Position numbers and translations under genes: made by a program. A DNA stretch of 64,000 nucleotides, from contig NZ_LSTV01000005.1 in assembly GCF_001644225.1 (NCBI RefSeq), positions 24,385 to 88,384 of the forward strand, given 5' to 3'. Within the stretch, counting starts at the first letter, position 1; every line of letters starts with the position of its first letter. Source of the stretch: Microbacterium oleivorans. GTDB lineage: Bacteria; Actinomycetota; Actinomycetes; Actinomycetales; Microbacteriaceae. Shown here in pieces: positions 57,471 through 64,000 of this stretch. The notes under the pieces are model-generated. The model ran no database searches, was not told the DNA's origin, and saw only the letters and a list, made by a program, of their open reading frames with translations.

Positions 57471-59969
57471 ATGACCTCGACGCTCCGGGACCGCATCCCC
57501 GTCGGGTCGACCCCCGACGCGGTGTACGAGGGTTTCCTCGAATGGACGCTTCAGCGCGGCATCGAGCTGTACCCCGCACAGGACGAGGCGGTCCTCGAAC
57601 TCGCGTCCGGGTCGCACGTGATCCTCGCGACGCCGACCGGCACGGGCAAGTCGCTCGTCGCGGTCGCGGCACACGCGGCATCCCTCGCCCGCGGCGGCCG
57701 CACGTACTACACGGCTCCAATCAAAGCCCTCGTCAGCGAGAAGTTCTTCGCCCTCGTCGACATCTTCGGACCGGATGCCGTGGGCATGGTCACGGGCGAT
57801 TCGTCGGTGAACCCCGACGCGCCGATCATCTGCTGCACGGCCGAGATCCTGGCGAACAGCGCGCTGCGCCTCGGCCCCGAGGCAGAGATCGACCAGGTCG
57901 TGATGGACGAGTTCCACTACTACGGCGATCCCGACCGGGGCTGGGCGTGGCAGGTGCCGCTGCTGCTCCTGCCGACGGCGCAGTTCCTGCTGATGTCGGC
58001 GACGCTCGGCGACGTGTCGGCGATCTCGGCCGACCTCGAACGGCGCACGGGTCGACCGGTCGCGCACATCGCCGGCGCGGAGCGCCCGGTGCCGCTCGAC
58101 TTCTCGTACGCGCGCCGCCCCGTGCACGAGGTGCTCGAGGGGCTGCTCGAGAACGGCGAGGCGCCGGTCTACATCGTGCACTTCTCGCAGGCCGCCGCCC
58201 TCGAGCGCGCGCAGGCACTGTCGAGCGTGAAGATCACGACGCGCGAGCAGCGCGACGCGATCGCCGAGACGATCGGCGGCTTCCGCTTCACGACCGGGTT
58301 CGGCAAGACGCTGTCGCGGCTCGTCCGCGCGGGCATCGGGGTGCATCACGCCGGGATGCTGCCGCGCTACCGGCGGCTCGTCGAGACGCTCGCGCAGCGC
58401 GGGCTGCTCCGCGTCATCTGCGGCACCGACACGCTCGGTGTCGGCATCAACGTGCCGATCCGGACGGTGATGATCACGGCGCTGTCGAAGTATGACGGCA
58501 CGAAGATGCGGCAGCTGTCGGCGCGCGAGTTCCATCAGATCGCCGGGCGCGCGGGGCGTGCGGGCTTCGACACCCACGGCAGCGTCGTCGTGATGGCGCC
58601 CGAGTGGGAGATCGAGAACGCCGTCGCGCTCGCGAAGGCGGGCGACGATGCGGCGAAGCGCAGGAAGATCGTGCGCAAGAAGGCGCCGACGGGGGTCGTC
58701 AACTGGGGCGAGGGGTCGTTCGAGCGTCTGGTGGCGGCCGAGCCCGAGCCGCTGTCGCCGCAGTTGAAGCTGACGTCGGCGATGCTCATCAACGTGATCG
58801 GCCGCGGCGGCGACGTGTTCACGAACGTGCGGTCGCTCGTCTTCGACAACCACGAGCCGCGCGCGCGGACCTACGAGCTGGCCCGCCGGGCGATCGCGTT
58901 GTTCCGGACCCTCGTGGCGGCGGACATCGTCGTGGCGGATGGCGACGGCATCCGTCTCACCGTCGATCTGCAGCCGAACTTCGCGCTCAACCAGCCGCTG
59001 TCGCCGTTCGCGCTCGCCGCGATCGACCTGCTGTCGCCGGACGACAGCGAGACCGGCAGCGGTCACTACGCGCTCGACGTGGTGAGCATCATCGAGGCGA
59101 CGCTCGACGACCCGCGCGCGATCCTGTCGCAGCAGGAGTACAAGGCGCGCGGCGAGGCGGTCGCGGCGATGAAGCGCGACGGCATCGAGTACGACGAGCG
59201 CATGGAGCTGCTCGAGGCGGTGACGTGGCCGAAGCCGCTCGCGGAGCTGCTGGCGCAGGCGTACGAGACGTTCGCGTCGAGTCAGCCGTGGGTGCGGGAC
59301 TTCGAGCTGTCGCCGAAGTCCGTCGTGCGCGACATGTTCGAGCGGGCGATGTCATTCGGCGAGTTCGTCTCGTTCTACCAACTGGGGCGCAGCGAGGGGC
59401 TGGTGCTGCGGTACCTGTCCGATGCGTACCGGGCGATCCGGCAGACGGTGCCGGCCGAGGCGCGCACCGACGAGCTGCTCGACCTGATCGAGTGGCTCGG
59501 CGAGCTGGTGCGACAGGTCGATTCGAGCCTCGTCGACGAGTGGAACGCACTGGCGAACCCGGCGGACGACCCCGAGGCTCCCGTCGTGCCGCCCGCGCCG
59601 CCGTCGGTGCTCACGAACCGGCGCGCGTTCGTCGTGCTGGTGCGCAACGAGATGTTCCGCCGGGTGCAGTTGGCCGCGCTGCAGGACGACGACGCGCTGG
59701 TCGAATTGGATCCGGATGCCGCCTGGCCCGACGTCCTCGACCGGTACTTCGACGATCACGACGAGATCCTCACCGGCGGGGCGGCCCGCAGCCCCGCGTT
59801 GTGCGTCATCGACGAGTCGTCGGCGTCCGACGGGGTGTGGCGGGTGGAGCAGATCATCGACGACCCGGCGGGCGACCACGATTGGCGGATCCGCGCGGAG
59901 GTCGACCTCGAGGCATCCGTCGAAGAGGGCGCTGCGGTCGTGCGGGTGACCGAGGTCGTGCGGCTCTAG
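57471..59969 (+). CDS. DEAD/DEAH-box helicase, Ski2-like with C-terminal DUF3516
   Basis: 832 residues. Motif I ATPTGTGKS (about 53), motif II DEFHYY (about 146), motif III MSATLG, HHAGMLPRYRRLVE and motif VI QIAGRAGRAGFDTHG. After about residue 400 comes the long DUF3516 region (LVFDNHEPRARTYELARRAIALF; SFYQLGRSEGLVLRYLSDAYRAI) specific to actinobacterial homologues. It is a probable RNA helicase of the Ski2/Mtr4 branch. Its stop shares bases with a copy of the pdxH 3' end on the opposite strand, because a duplication begins inside its last codons (59891-60002). Confidence 0.92.
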   Translation: MTSTLRDRIPVGSTPDAVYEGFLEWTLQRGIELYPAQDEAVLELASGSHVILATPTGTGKSLVAVAAHAASLARGGRTYYTAPIKALVSEKFFALVDIFGPDAVGMVTGDSSVNPDAPIICCTAEILANSALRLGPEAEIDQVVMDEFHYYGDPDRGWAWQVPLLLLPTAQFLLMSATLGDVSAISADLERRTGRPVAHIAGAERPVPLDFSYARRPVHEVLEGLLENGEAPVYIVHFSQAAALERAQALSSVKITTREQRDAIAETIGGFRFTTGFGKTLSRLVRAGIGVHHAGMLPRYRRLVETLAQRGLLRVICGTDTLGVGINVPIRTVMITALSKYDGTKMRQLSAREFHQIAGRAGRAGFDTHGSVVVMAPEWEIENAVALAKAGDDAAKRRKIVRKKAPTGVVNWGEGSFERLVAAEPEPLSPQLKLTSAMLINVIGRGGDVFTNVRSLVFDNHEPRARTYELARRAIALFRTLVAADIVVADGDGIRLTVDLQPNFALNQPLSPFALAAIDLLSPDDSETGSGHYALDVVSIIEATLDDPRAILSQQEYKARGEAVAAMKRDGIEYDERMELLEAVTWPKPLAELLAQAYETFASSQPWVRDFELSPKSVVRDMFERAMSFGEFVSFYQLGRSEGLVLRYLSDAYRAIRQTVPAEARTDELLDLIEWLGELVRQVDSSLVDEWNALANPADDPEAPVVPPAPPSVLTNRRAFVVLVRNEMFRRVQLAALQDDDALVELDPDAAWPDVLDRYFDDHDEILTGGAARSPALCVIDESSASDGVWRVEQIIDDPAGDHDWRIRAEVDLEASVEEGAAVVRVTEVVRL

Positions 59970-60002
59970 AGCTCGCGGGTCCAATCCTCGCCGTCGCGTG
60001 TG
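59891..60002. repeat. Direct repeat, left copy (112 bp)
   Basis: Contains the last 25 codons of the helicase gene plus the last 11 codons and stop of a PNPOx gene in inverse orientation. It is 111/112 identical to 60627-60738, differing only at 59927/60663. Here the helicase part belongs to the complete gene and the PNPOx part is a remnant. Confidence 0.92.
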
Positions 60003-60068
60003 CTCGCGCGACTACCCCCGTCGCGTCATAATCACGAGGGGGCGATGCCGCGCGATCGAGGGGACATC

Positions 60069-60581
60069 ATGCGCGTACTCAGGAAGATCATGAACCGGCT
60101 GCGTGCTTCGGCGCGCGGGCACCATGGTGCCAAGCTGCAACCAGGCGTCACGATGAGGGGCGTCGGGACATACGACCTGCACCGAGGTGCGATCATCCGC
60201 AGACAGGCGCGAATCCACGTCGGGTCCGGTGCGCGGCTCACGGTCATGCGAGGAGCGGCCGTCGGCACGCGAAACACGATCAATGTCGAGGCCGGCCTCA
60301 CTCTCCACGAGGGCGCCGAACTGTCGTGGGACGTCGAGATCATGGATACCGACTTCCACGACATCGAGTACGAGGACGGACGGCGCCATGTGCGGTCCGC
60401 GCCCATCAGCATCGGCCGGCACGTACTCGTCGGAGCCCGTGCCGTCATCCTGAAGGGCGTCACAATCGGTGATGGCGCGATCATCGCAGCCGGTGCCGTC
60501 GTGACCCGTGATGTCGAGCCGGGAGCGATCGTCGCGGGCAACCCCGCTCGGCCGGTGGGCCGCGCCGCGTCTTGGCGTTGA
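60069..60581 (+). CDS. Left-handed beta-helix acyltransferase (WbbJ/LbH-like)
   Basis: 170 residues of hexapeptide repeats: [39 protein letters not shown], then [31 protein letters not shown] with the His/Asn-type active site region ([18 protein letters not shown]). The order matches sugar O-acetyltransferases such as WcaF/CysE-like LbH enzymes, but the substrate is unknown. It lies in a unit flanked by 112-bp direct repeats and has visibly lower-GC codons than its neighbours, so it is probably foreign. ATG 60069 has GAGGGG six bases upstream; ATG 60045 also has GAGGGGG and a CATAAT hexamer at 60027-60032. Confidence 0.85.
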   Translation: MRVLRKIMNRLRASARGHHGAKLQPGVTMRGVGTYDLHRGAIIRRQARIHVGSGARLTVMRGAAVGTRNTINVEAGLTLHEGAELSWDVEIMDTDFHDIEYEDGRRHVRSAPISIGRHVLVGARAVILKGVTIGDGAIIAAGAVVTRDVEPGAIVAGNPARPVGRAASWR

Positions 60582-60626
60582 CGTTTCTGTTGGTCGTTCG
60601 ATGGCGATGAGGCCCGATGCGCTTGG

Positions 60627-60738
60627 CCGCGCGGAGGTCGACCTCGAGGCATCCGTCGAAGAAGGCGCTGCGGTCGTGCGGGTGACCGAGGTCGTGCGGC
60701 TCTAGAGCTCGCGGGTCCAATCCTCGCCGTCGCGTGTG
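60627..60738. repeat. Direct repeat, right copy (112 bp)
   Basis: Partner of 59891-60002, exactly 736 bases away. Here the PNPOx part belongs to the complete gene; the helicase part is a remnant and ends with the same stop codon. Confidence 0.92.
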
Positions 60739-61244
60739 AAGACGATGCGGGTGTGGCGGCGGTCGGGGGAGCCCTGCCAGAACTCGATGCGCTCGGGGAC
60801 GAGGCGCCAGAGCACCCAGTCGCCGGGCGCGAGGAGCGCACCGGCCGGACTGCCGGCGATGTCGGCCGCGCTCTCGTCGGGTGCGGCCTCGCGCACGGCG
60901 CCGCGGACGCGCACGGCGCGCGTGACGGGCTGCCACCAGAAGCTCAGAGCGGCGGCGGGGTTCTCGGCGAGCTGCGCGCCTTTGGCCGACGAGCGCGGAC
61001 CGGCGAACTGCCAGCCGTCCGCATCGACCCCCTTGAGGATGAGGGTGCGCGCGTCGGGGCGACCACCGGCATCCGCTGTGGCGAGGGTCATCGCGCGCGG
61101 TTCGGCGACTCCGGCGTGGGCGGCGTGGCGGATCCACGTCTCGAAAAAGGTGATGGGGTCGGCCGGGAGGTCCGAGGGGTTGAGCGGCGGCGGAGATCCG
61201 GTGAGGGACGGCTGGGCGCGGAGCCACCGGGTGAGCTCGTTCAT
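60702..61244 (-). CDS. pdxH: Pyridoxine/pyridoxamine 5'-phosphate oxidase family protein (PNPOx)
   Basis: 180 residues, shorter than classic PdxH (about 210-230). FMN-binding split barrel: EPRAMTLATADAGGRPDARTLILKGVDADGWQF with FAGPRSSAKGAQLAENPAAALSFWWQ, and the C-terminal domain typical of PdxH (RIEFWQGSPDRRHTRIVFTR). It should oxidise PNP/PMP to pyridoxal phosphate. ATG 61244 follows CAGGAT by six bases. The last 12 codons lie in the right-hand 112-bp repeat. Confidence 0.85.
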   Translation of the reverse strand: MNELTRWLRAQPSLTGSPPPLNPSDLPADPITFFETWIRHAAHAGVAEPRAMTLATADAGGRPDARTLILKGVDADGWQFAGPRSSAKGAQLAENPAAALSFWWQPVTRAVRVRGAVREAAPDESAADIAGSPAGALLAPGDWVLWRLVPERIEFWQGSPDRRHTRIVFTRDGEDWTREL

Positions 61245-61250
61245 GCTCCC

Positions 61251-61256
61251 ATCCTG
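61251..61256 (-). promoter_or_regulatory. Leaderless -10 element of the PNPOx gene
   Basis: CAGGAT on the minus strand, six bases, then ATG at 61244. Confidence 0.5.
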
Positions 61257-61287
61257 TCCGAGGTGTCACGATGTCGGTGCGGGCGGG

Positions 61288-61293
61288 CAGACT
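61288..61293 (+). promoter_or_regulatory. Leaderless -10 element of the DUF1697 gene
   Basis: CAGACT, six bases, then GTG at 61300; same hexamer as for the DUF3516 helicase. Confidence 0.5.
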
Positions 61294-61299
61294 GACGTC

Positions 61300-61851
61300 G
61301 TGGCGACCTACCTGGCATTCCTGCGTGCGATCAACCTGGGGGCGAAGCGGGTGTTCCCGAAGGACGACATCCGGCGCGTCGTCGAGAGTGTCGGGTTCGA
61401 GGAGGTCGTCACCCACATCAACACGGGCAACGTCCGTTTCGAGTCGCGGATGCGCTCGCGTGAGCGGATCGAGCGCACGCTGGAGACCGCGTTCGCCGCG
61501 GATCGCGGGTTCGAGGTGCCGACCATCGTCTACGGGGCGAAGGAGTTCGCGGCGCTCGCTGCGGAGACGCGGCAGCTGGACGAGGAGAACCCCGGGCTCG
61601 CGCGTCATTACGTCTACCTGCTGAAGGACGAGTTGACGACCTCGCAGGTCGCCGACGTCGAGGCGAGAGCGTCCGACAAGGGTCGGATGGTCGTTCGCGG
61701 CAGGGCGGCGCACGCGTTGCTCGAGCCGGGGTATCAGGACGGCACCGTCGACCCACTCGGGGCGGCGTCGCGGCTGGGCGCCGCGACGAACCGGAACGCG
61801 AGTGTGGTCCTGGCTCTGGCCGAGAAGTGGTGCAGCGCGTGGATGCGGTGA
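61300..61851 (+). CDS. DUF1697 family protein
   Basis: 183 residues. YLAFLRAINLGAKRVFPKDDIRRVVESVGFEEVVTHINTGNVRF is the diagnostic N-terminus; the C-terminal ASRLGAATNRNASVVLALAEK is also conserved. The family is widespread with no proven function. GTG 61300 is selected because it follows CAGACT by six bases and gives the family start. The next gene begins in its stop codon (GTGA). Confidence 0.9.
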   Translation: MATYLAFLRAINLGAKRVFPKDDIRRVVESVGFEEVVTHINTGNVRFESRMRSRERIERTLETAFAADRGFEVPTIVYGAKEFAALAAETRQLDEENPGLARHYVYLLKDELTTSQVADVEARASDKGRMVVRGRAAHALLEPGYQDGTVDPLGAASRLGAATNRNASVVLALAEKWCSAWMR

Positions 61852-62312
61852 TTCGCGAGCCTCGGCTGACGGATGCCGAGACGATCGCCGCGTTGCACGT
61901 CACGACGTGGCGTGAGACGTATGGGCATCTGCTCCCCGACGATTTCTTCACTGGAGAGCTCCTGGACCGGCGGCGTCGCATGTGGACGCGGATCCTCACC
62001 GATTCGCGCCCGGAGCATGTCGTACGGGTGGCGGAGGCCGGCGGCGAGCTGATCGGTTTCGCGATGTCGGGCATCTCCGATGAGGGAATCCCGCAGCTGT
62101 ACATGCTCTACGTCCTGGCGGCGCAGCACGGCGCGGGGATCGGGCAGAGGCTGTTCGACGGAGTGCTCCCGCCGGGTCCGGCGGTGCTGTGGGTCGCGAA
62201 AGAGAATCCTCGGGCCATCGCGTTCTACCGCCGCAACGGCTTCGCTTTCGACGGCGCCGAGCAGAGCGACTCGGGAACGGCGGGAATCGTGGAAGCGCGG
62301 ATGGTGCGGTGA
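61848..62312 (+). CDS. GNAT-family acetyltransferase
   Basis: 154 residues. IREPRLTDAETIAALHVTTWRETYGHLLPDDFF is the standard N-terminus of this group; acetyl-CoA loop LYVLAAQHGAGIGQRLFDG and AVLWVAKENPRAIAFYRRNGFAFDG are motifs A and B. GTG 61848 overlapping the DUF1697 stop is preferred over GTGs at 61827-61839. Acceptor unknown. Confidence 0.86.
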   Translation: MIREPRLTDAETIAALHVTTWRETYGHLLPDDFFTGELLDRRRRMWTRILTDSRPEHVVRVAEAGGELIGFAMSGISDEGIPQLYMLYVLAAQHGAGIGQRLFDGVLPPGPAVLWVAKENPRAIAFYRRNGFAFDGAEQSDSGTAGIVEARMVR

Positions 62313-62328
62313 GAACGCGGGATTGCGA

Positions 62329-62853
62329 TCAGTGCGCGATCGGCAGCACGAGTCTCGCTGCAGGAGCGGGGTCGGTGACGAGTCGCGCGTGGGTCTCGAC
62401 GTCATAGCGAACCTCGCCGTAGCGGAGCTTCTCCCGCTCGATCCCCTCGGCGAGGAATCCCGCCGCCGTCGCCACTCGGCATGACGCAGGGTTGTTCACC
62501 CGATGTCCGAGATCGAGCCGGTACAGCCCGTTCGCGAAGGCCCACTCGCTCACCGCGATGAGCGCGCCCGCCGCGTAGCCCTTGCCGCGCGCAGCGGGTG
62601 CGAGCCAGTAGGACATCCACGCCGTCTCGTGCCGGAACTCGATCGCAGCCGCTCCGACGTTGCCGTCCTCGACGACGGCCCAGTTCTTCACGTACTCGTC
62701 GAAGCGTAGGGATCGGTCGATGAACGCCTCAGCAGCTGCCCGGCTCGGCAGGTCGACGCCTCCGAACTGCGTCGCCAGATCAGAGGCGCTGCGTGATGCC
62801 TCGCTCAGCGCGGAGGCATCACCGGTATCCCACGGGCGAAGCGTGACACTCAC
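62329..62853 (-). CDS. GNAT-family acetyltransferase (RimJ/RimL-like)
   Basis: 174 residues. VTLRPWDTGDASALSEASRSASDL, then YWLAPAARGKGYAAGALIAVSEWAFANGLYRLDLGHRVNNPASCRVATAAGFLAEGI with the typical V.P..N..S motif. It could acetylate a protein N-terminus or small molecule. GTG 62853 follows CAGGAT by six bases. The frame continues upstream but that part is antisense-like to HNH sequence and lacks the family start. Confidence 0.85.
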   Translation of the reverse strand: MSVTLRPWDTGDASALSEASRSASDLATQFGGVDLPSRAAAEAFIDRSLRFDEYVKNWAVVEDGNVGAAAIEFRHETAWMSYWLAPAARGKGYAAGALIAVSEWAFANGLYRLDLGHRVNNPASCRVATAAGFLAEGIEREKLRYGEVRYDVETHARLVTDPAPAARLVLPIAH

Positions 62854-62859
62854 GCCCCA

Positions 62860-62865
62860 ATCCTG
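62860..62865 (-). promoter_or_regulatory. Leaderless -10 element of the GNAT gene at 62329
   Basis: CAGGAT on the minus strand, six bases, then GTG at 62853. Confidence 0.5.
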
Positions 62866-62911
62866 CCTCAGCCGTCGGGTCGCAACCCGACTCGGCCTTC
62901 GGCGACACCGC

Positions 62912-64000
62912 CTAGAACGGTGGCGGTCCGGGTGGGTCGACGGTGAAGGTCGGGATGCGGCGTTCGGGGTGGACGAGGTAGACCCGCCCGGCGGGTGAGG
63001 TCCATTCGAGCGCGCCGCCGGGTCTGGCTCTGACCTGCCAGTCGGATTGGTGTTTGAGGGTGTGATGCCCGCGGCACAGTGGCGCGAGGTTGTCGGAGGC
63101 GGTGTCTCCGCCGTGGTGCCAGTCGATCGTGTGGTCGAGGTCGCACCTGTCCGCGGGGATGCCGCATCCGGGTGCCATGCACCGGGCTGCCCGCCAGGTG
63201 ACGAGCCGGCGGAGGTCGGCGGGTGGCCGGTACTGCTCCCGTCCGACGGAGAGGACGACGCCGGTCTCGGGGTGGGTGAGCACCCGCATCCACCCCGATG
63301 CCGCCCCGCACAGTTCCCGGGCACGGTCGAGGGGGATCGGGCCGACGCCGTCGACCTGCGCGGCCAGGCCGTCACCGGTGAGGAGGGTCAGGGCGGGAAC
63401 GGTGATCGCGACGGTGGGACGGATCCCACGCGCGTTCTCTGGCAGCGCGTCGGTTTCGCCGTCGAGGAGCAGATCCCCGAACACATCGGCCAGCTTCTGA
63501 TCCAGGGTGCGCTCGTCGTCGGCGGAGTCGAGGGTTTTCGCGATCGCGGTGAGACGTCCGGCGATCGCGTGCGCTTCGACTGCGGGCAGGTGCGCGGTCA
63601 GCCACGCCATCCCATCCACGCCCGCATCGACACGCACGTGCCGGTGCGCGAGAGCGGCGGTGTGCTGTTCGGCGAGGCTGGCTTCCTGCTCCCGGTCGAC
63701 GATGCGTTTCATCGCGCGCCGGAACGGCCCAGTCGGCAACTCCTCCGCGAGGCTCAGCACCTCGTGGACGAGTCCGGTGGTCACGGTCTCGACCTGGTCG
63801 AGCCCGTCGACGATGATCGTCGCGTGGGTGTCGGTGATGTCCGCGCGGCTCATCGCCTCCCACACCTGCGGGTACCGACGCAGCAGCGCGTGCCCGACAC
63901 CCATCAACCGTCCCGCGGCGTGCTCGGTGATGCGCAACGCGGCGGCGACCTCGAGCCGCACCGACCGTTCCACGAACGCGACCGGTTCCTCCCGGCGGCG
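62912..64000 (-). CDS. DUF222/HNH endonuclease domain protein, 5' end outside window
   Basis: At least 363 residues, still open at the window edge (it reads RRREEPVAFVERSVRLEVAA from 64000). The DUF222 region is helical (ALRITEHAAGRLMGVGHALL; EAMSRADITDTHATIIVDGL). The C-terminal HNH motif has CMAPGCGIPADRCDLDHTID, WHHGGDTASDNLAPLCRGHHTLKH, with two Cys pairs for zinc and the DxDH and HH..H residues intact. Such genes occur in many copies in actinobacteria and are often mobile. A GTG at 63973 lies inside the conserved region, so it is not the real start. Confidence 0.9.
   Translation of the reverse strand, partial: RRREEPVAFVERSVRLEVAAALRITEHAAGRLMGVGHALLRRYPQVWEAMSRADITDTHATIIVDGLDQVETVTTGLVHEVLSLAEELPTGPFRRAMKRIVDREQEASLAEQHTAALAHRHVRVDAGVDGMAWLTAHLPAVEAHAIAGRLTAIAKTLDSADDERTLDQKLADVFGDLLLDGETDALPENARGIRPTVAITVPALTLLTGDGLAAQVDGVGPIPLDRARELCGAASGWMRVLTHPETGVVLSVGREQYRPPADLRRLVTWRAARCMAPGCGIPADRCDLDHTIDWHHGGDTASDNLAPLCRGHHTLKHQSDWQVRARPGGALEWTSPAGRVYLVHPERRIPTFTVDPPGPPPF

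Noticed and set aside
59352..59984. Minus-strand frame covering the left 112-bp repeat
   Set aside because: It holds only the copied last codons of PNPOx joined to antisense helicase sequence; treated as a duplication remnant, not a gene.
60508..60705. 65-codon plus-strand frame ending in the helicase C-terminus
   Set aside because: The end is the repeated helicase tail; the front is out-of-frame acyltransferase sequence with no start signal.
1..64000. Search for tRNA, rRNA and tmRNA genes
   Set aside because: No cloverleaf with conserved GGTTCRANNCC arm or rRNA landmark was recognised by eye; a covariance search would be needed for certainty.

Overview
This window is 64 kb of a very GC-rich actinobacterial chromosome, most likely from the Microbacteriaceae (Microbacterium-like). 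The reasons are codon usage dominated by G/C third positions, a DUF3073 gene beside purM-purF, the corynebacterial-type iol operon order, a DUF222/HNH endonuclease, a DUF3516 Ski2-like helicase, ECF transporter genes and many leaderless promoters. No rRNA, tRNA, CRISPR array, prophage or complete insertion sequence was seen. The left end cuts a VOC-family gene and the right end cuts an HNH gene.

Layout. 0-14 kb: nucleobase transport and purine synthesis (uraA-like permease, purC, purD, purM, purF, DUF3073), with a PadR-controlled DHA2 exporter, a pair of unrecognised genes (7.2-8.3 kb), an HtaA-like surface protein and an MFS carrier. 14-19 kb: regulators (universal stress protein, DUF4097-PadR pair, TipA-like MerR protein with a textbook 19-bp-spacer promoter), a Rho-N/SAP protein and topoisomerase IB. 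19-33 kb: RND exporter, aldose epimerase, DEAD-box helicase with a long leader, a radical SAM protein interrupted by an intein, VanY-type carboxypeptidase, AraC regulator, acyl-CoA dehydrogenase and CotH-like lipoprotein. 33-42 kb: a myo-inositol catabolic operon (GntR regulator divergent from iolC, Cgl0158-type aldolase, iolA, iolB, iolD, iolE, iolG) with almost every junction overlapping. 42-49.5 kb: saccharopine-dehydrogenase-like enzyme with an APC permease, then an ECF transporter (S, fused double ATPase, T), pirin and a GNAT. 49.7-56 kb: a C2/C3 acid uptake module (CstA, YbdD, LytS/LytT two-component pair, small 2-TM protein, SSS symporter). 56-64 kb: NagZ-like lipoprotein, DUF3516 helicase, an inserted acyltransferase cassette, PNPOx, DUF1697, GNATs and HNH.

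Non-coding signals are the most unusual part. (1) About twenty genes share one leaderless layout: a -10 hexamer, exactly 6 or 7 bases, then the start codon. (2) A palindromic element with arms of the type GTTCCGNATTCAGTCTC occurs between genes at 56.0 kb and again inside the coding sequence of the ECF ATPase linker. (3) A second hairpin family (GAGGTCCCGATC stems, 17-base loops) follows two operons. (4) A 112-bp direct repeat brackets a foreign-looking acyltransferase gene. (5) The heptamer GGATGCC/GGCATCC is scattered throughout and forces otherwise rare codons. (6) An intein sits immediately before the third cysteine of a radical-SAM iron-sulfur motif.

All calls come from reading the sequence and translations; no database search was run.
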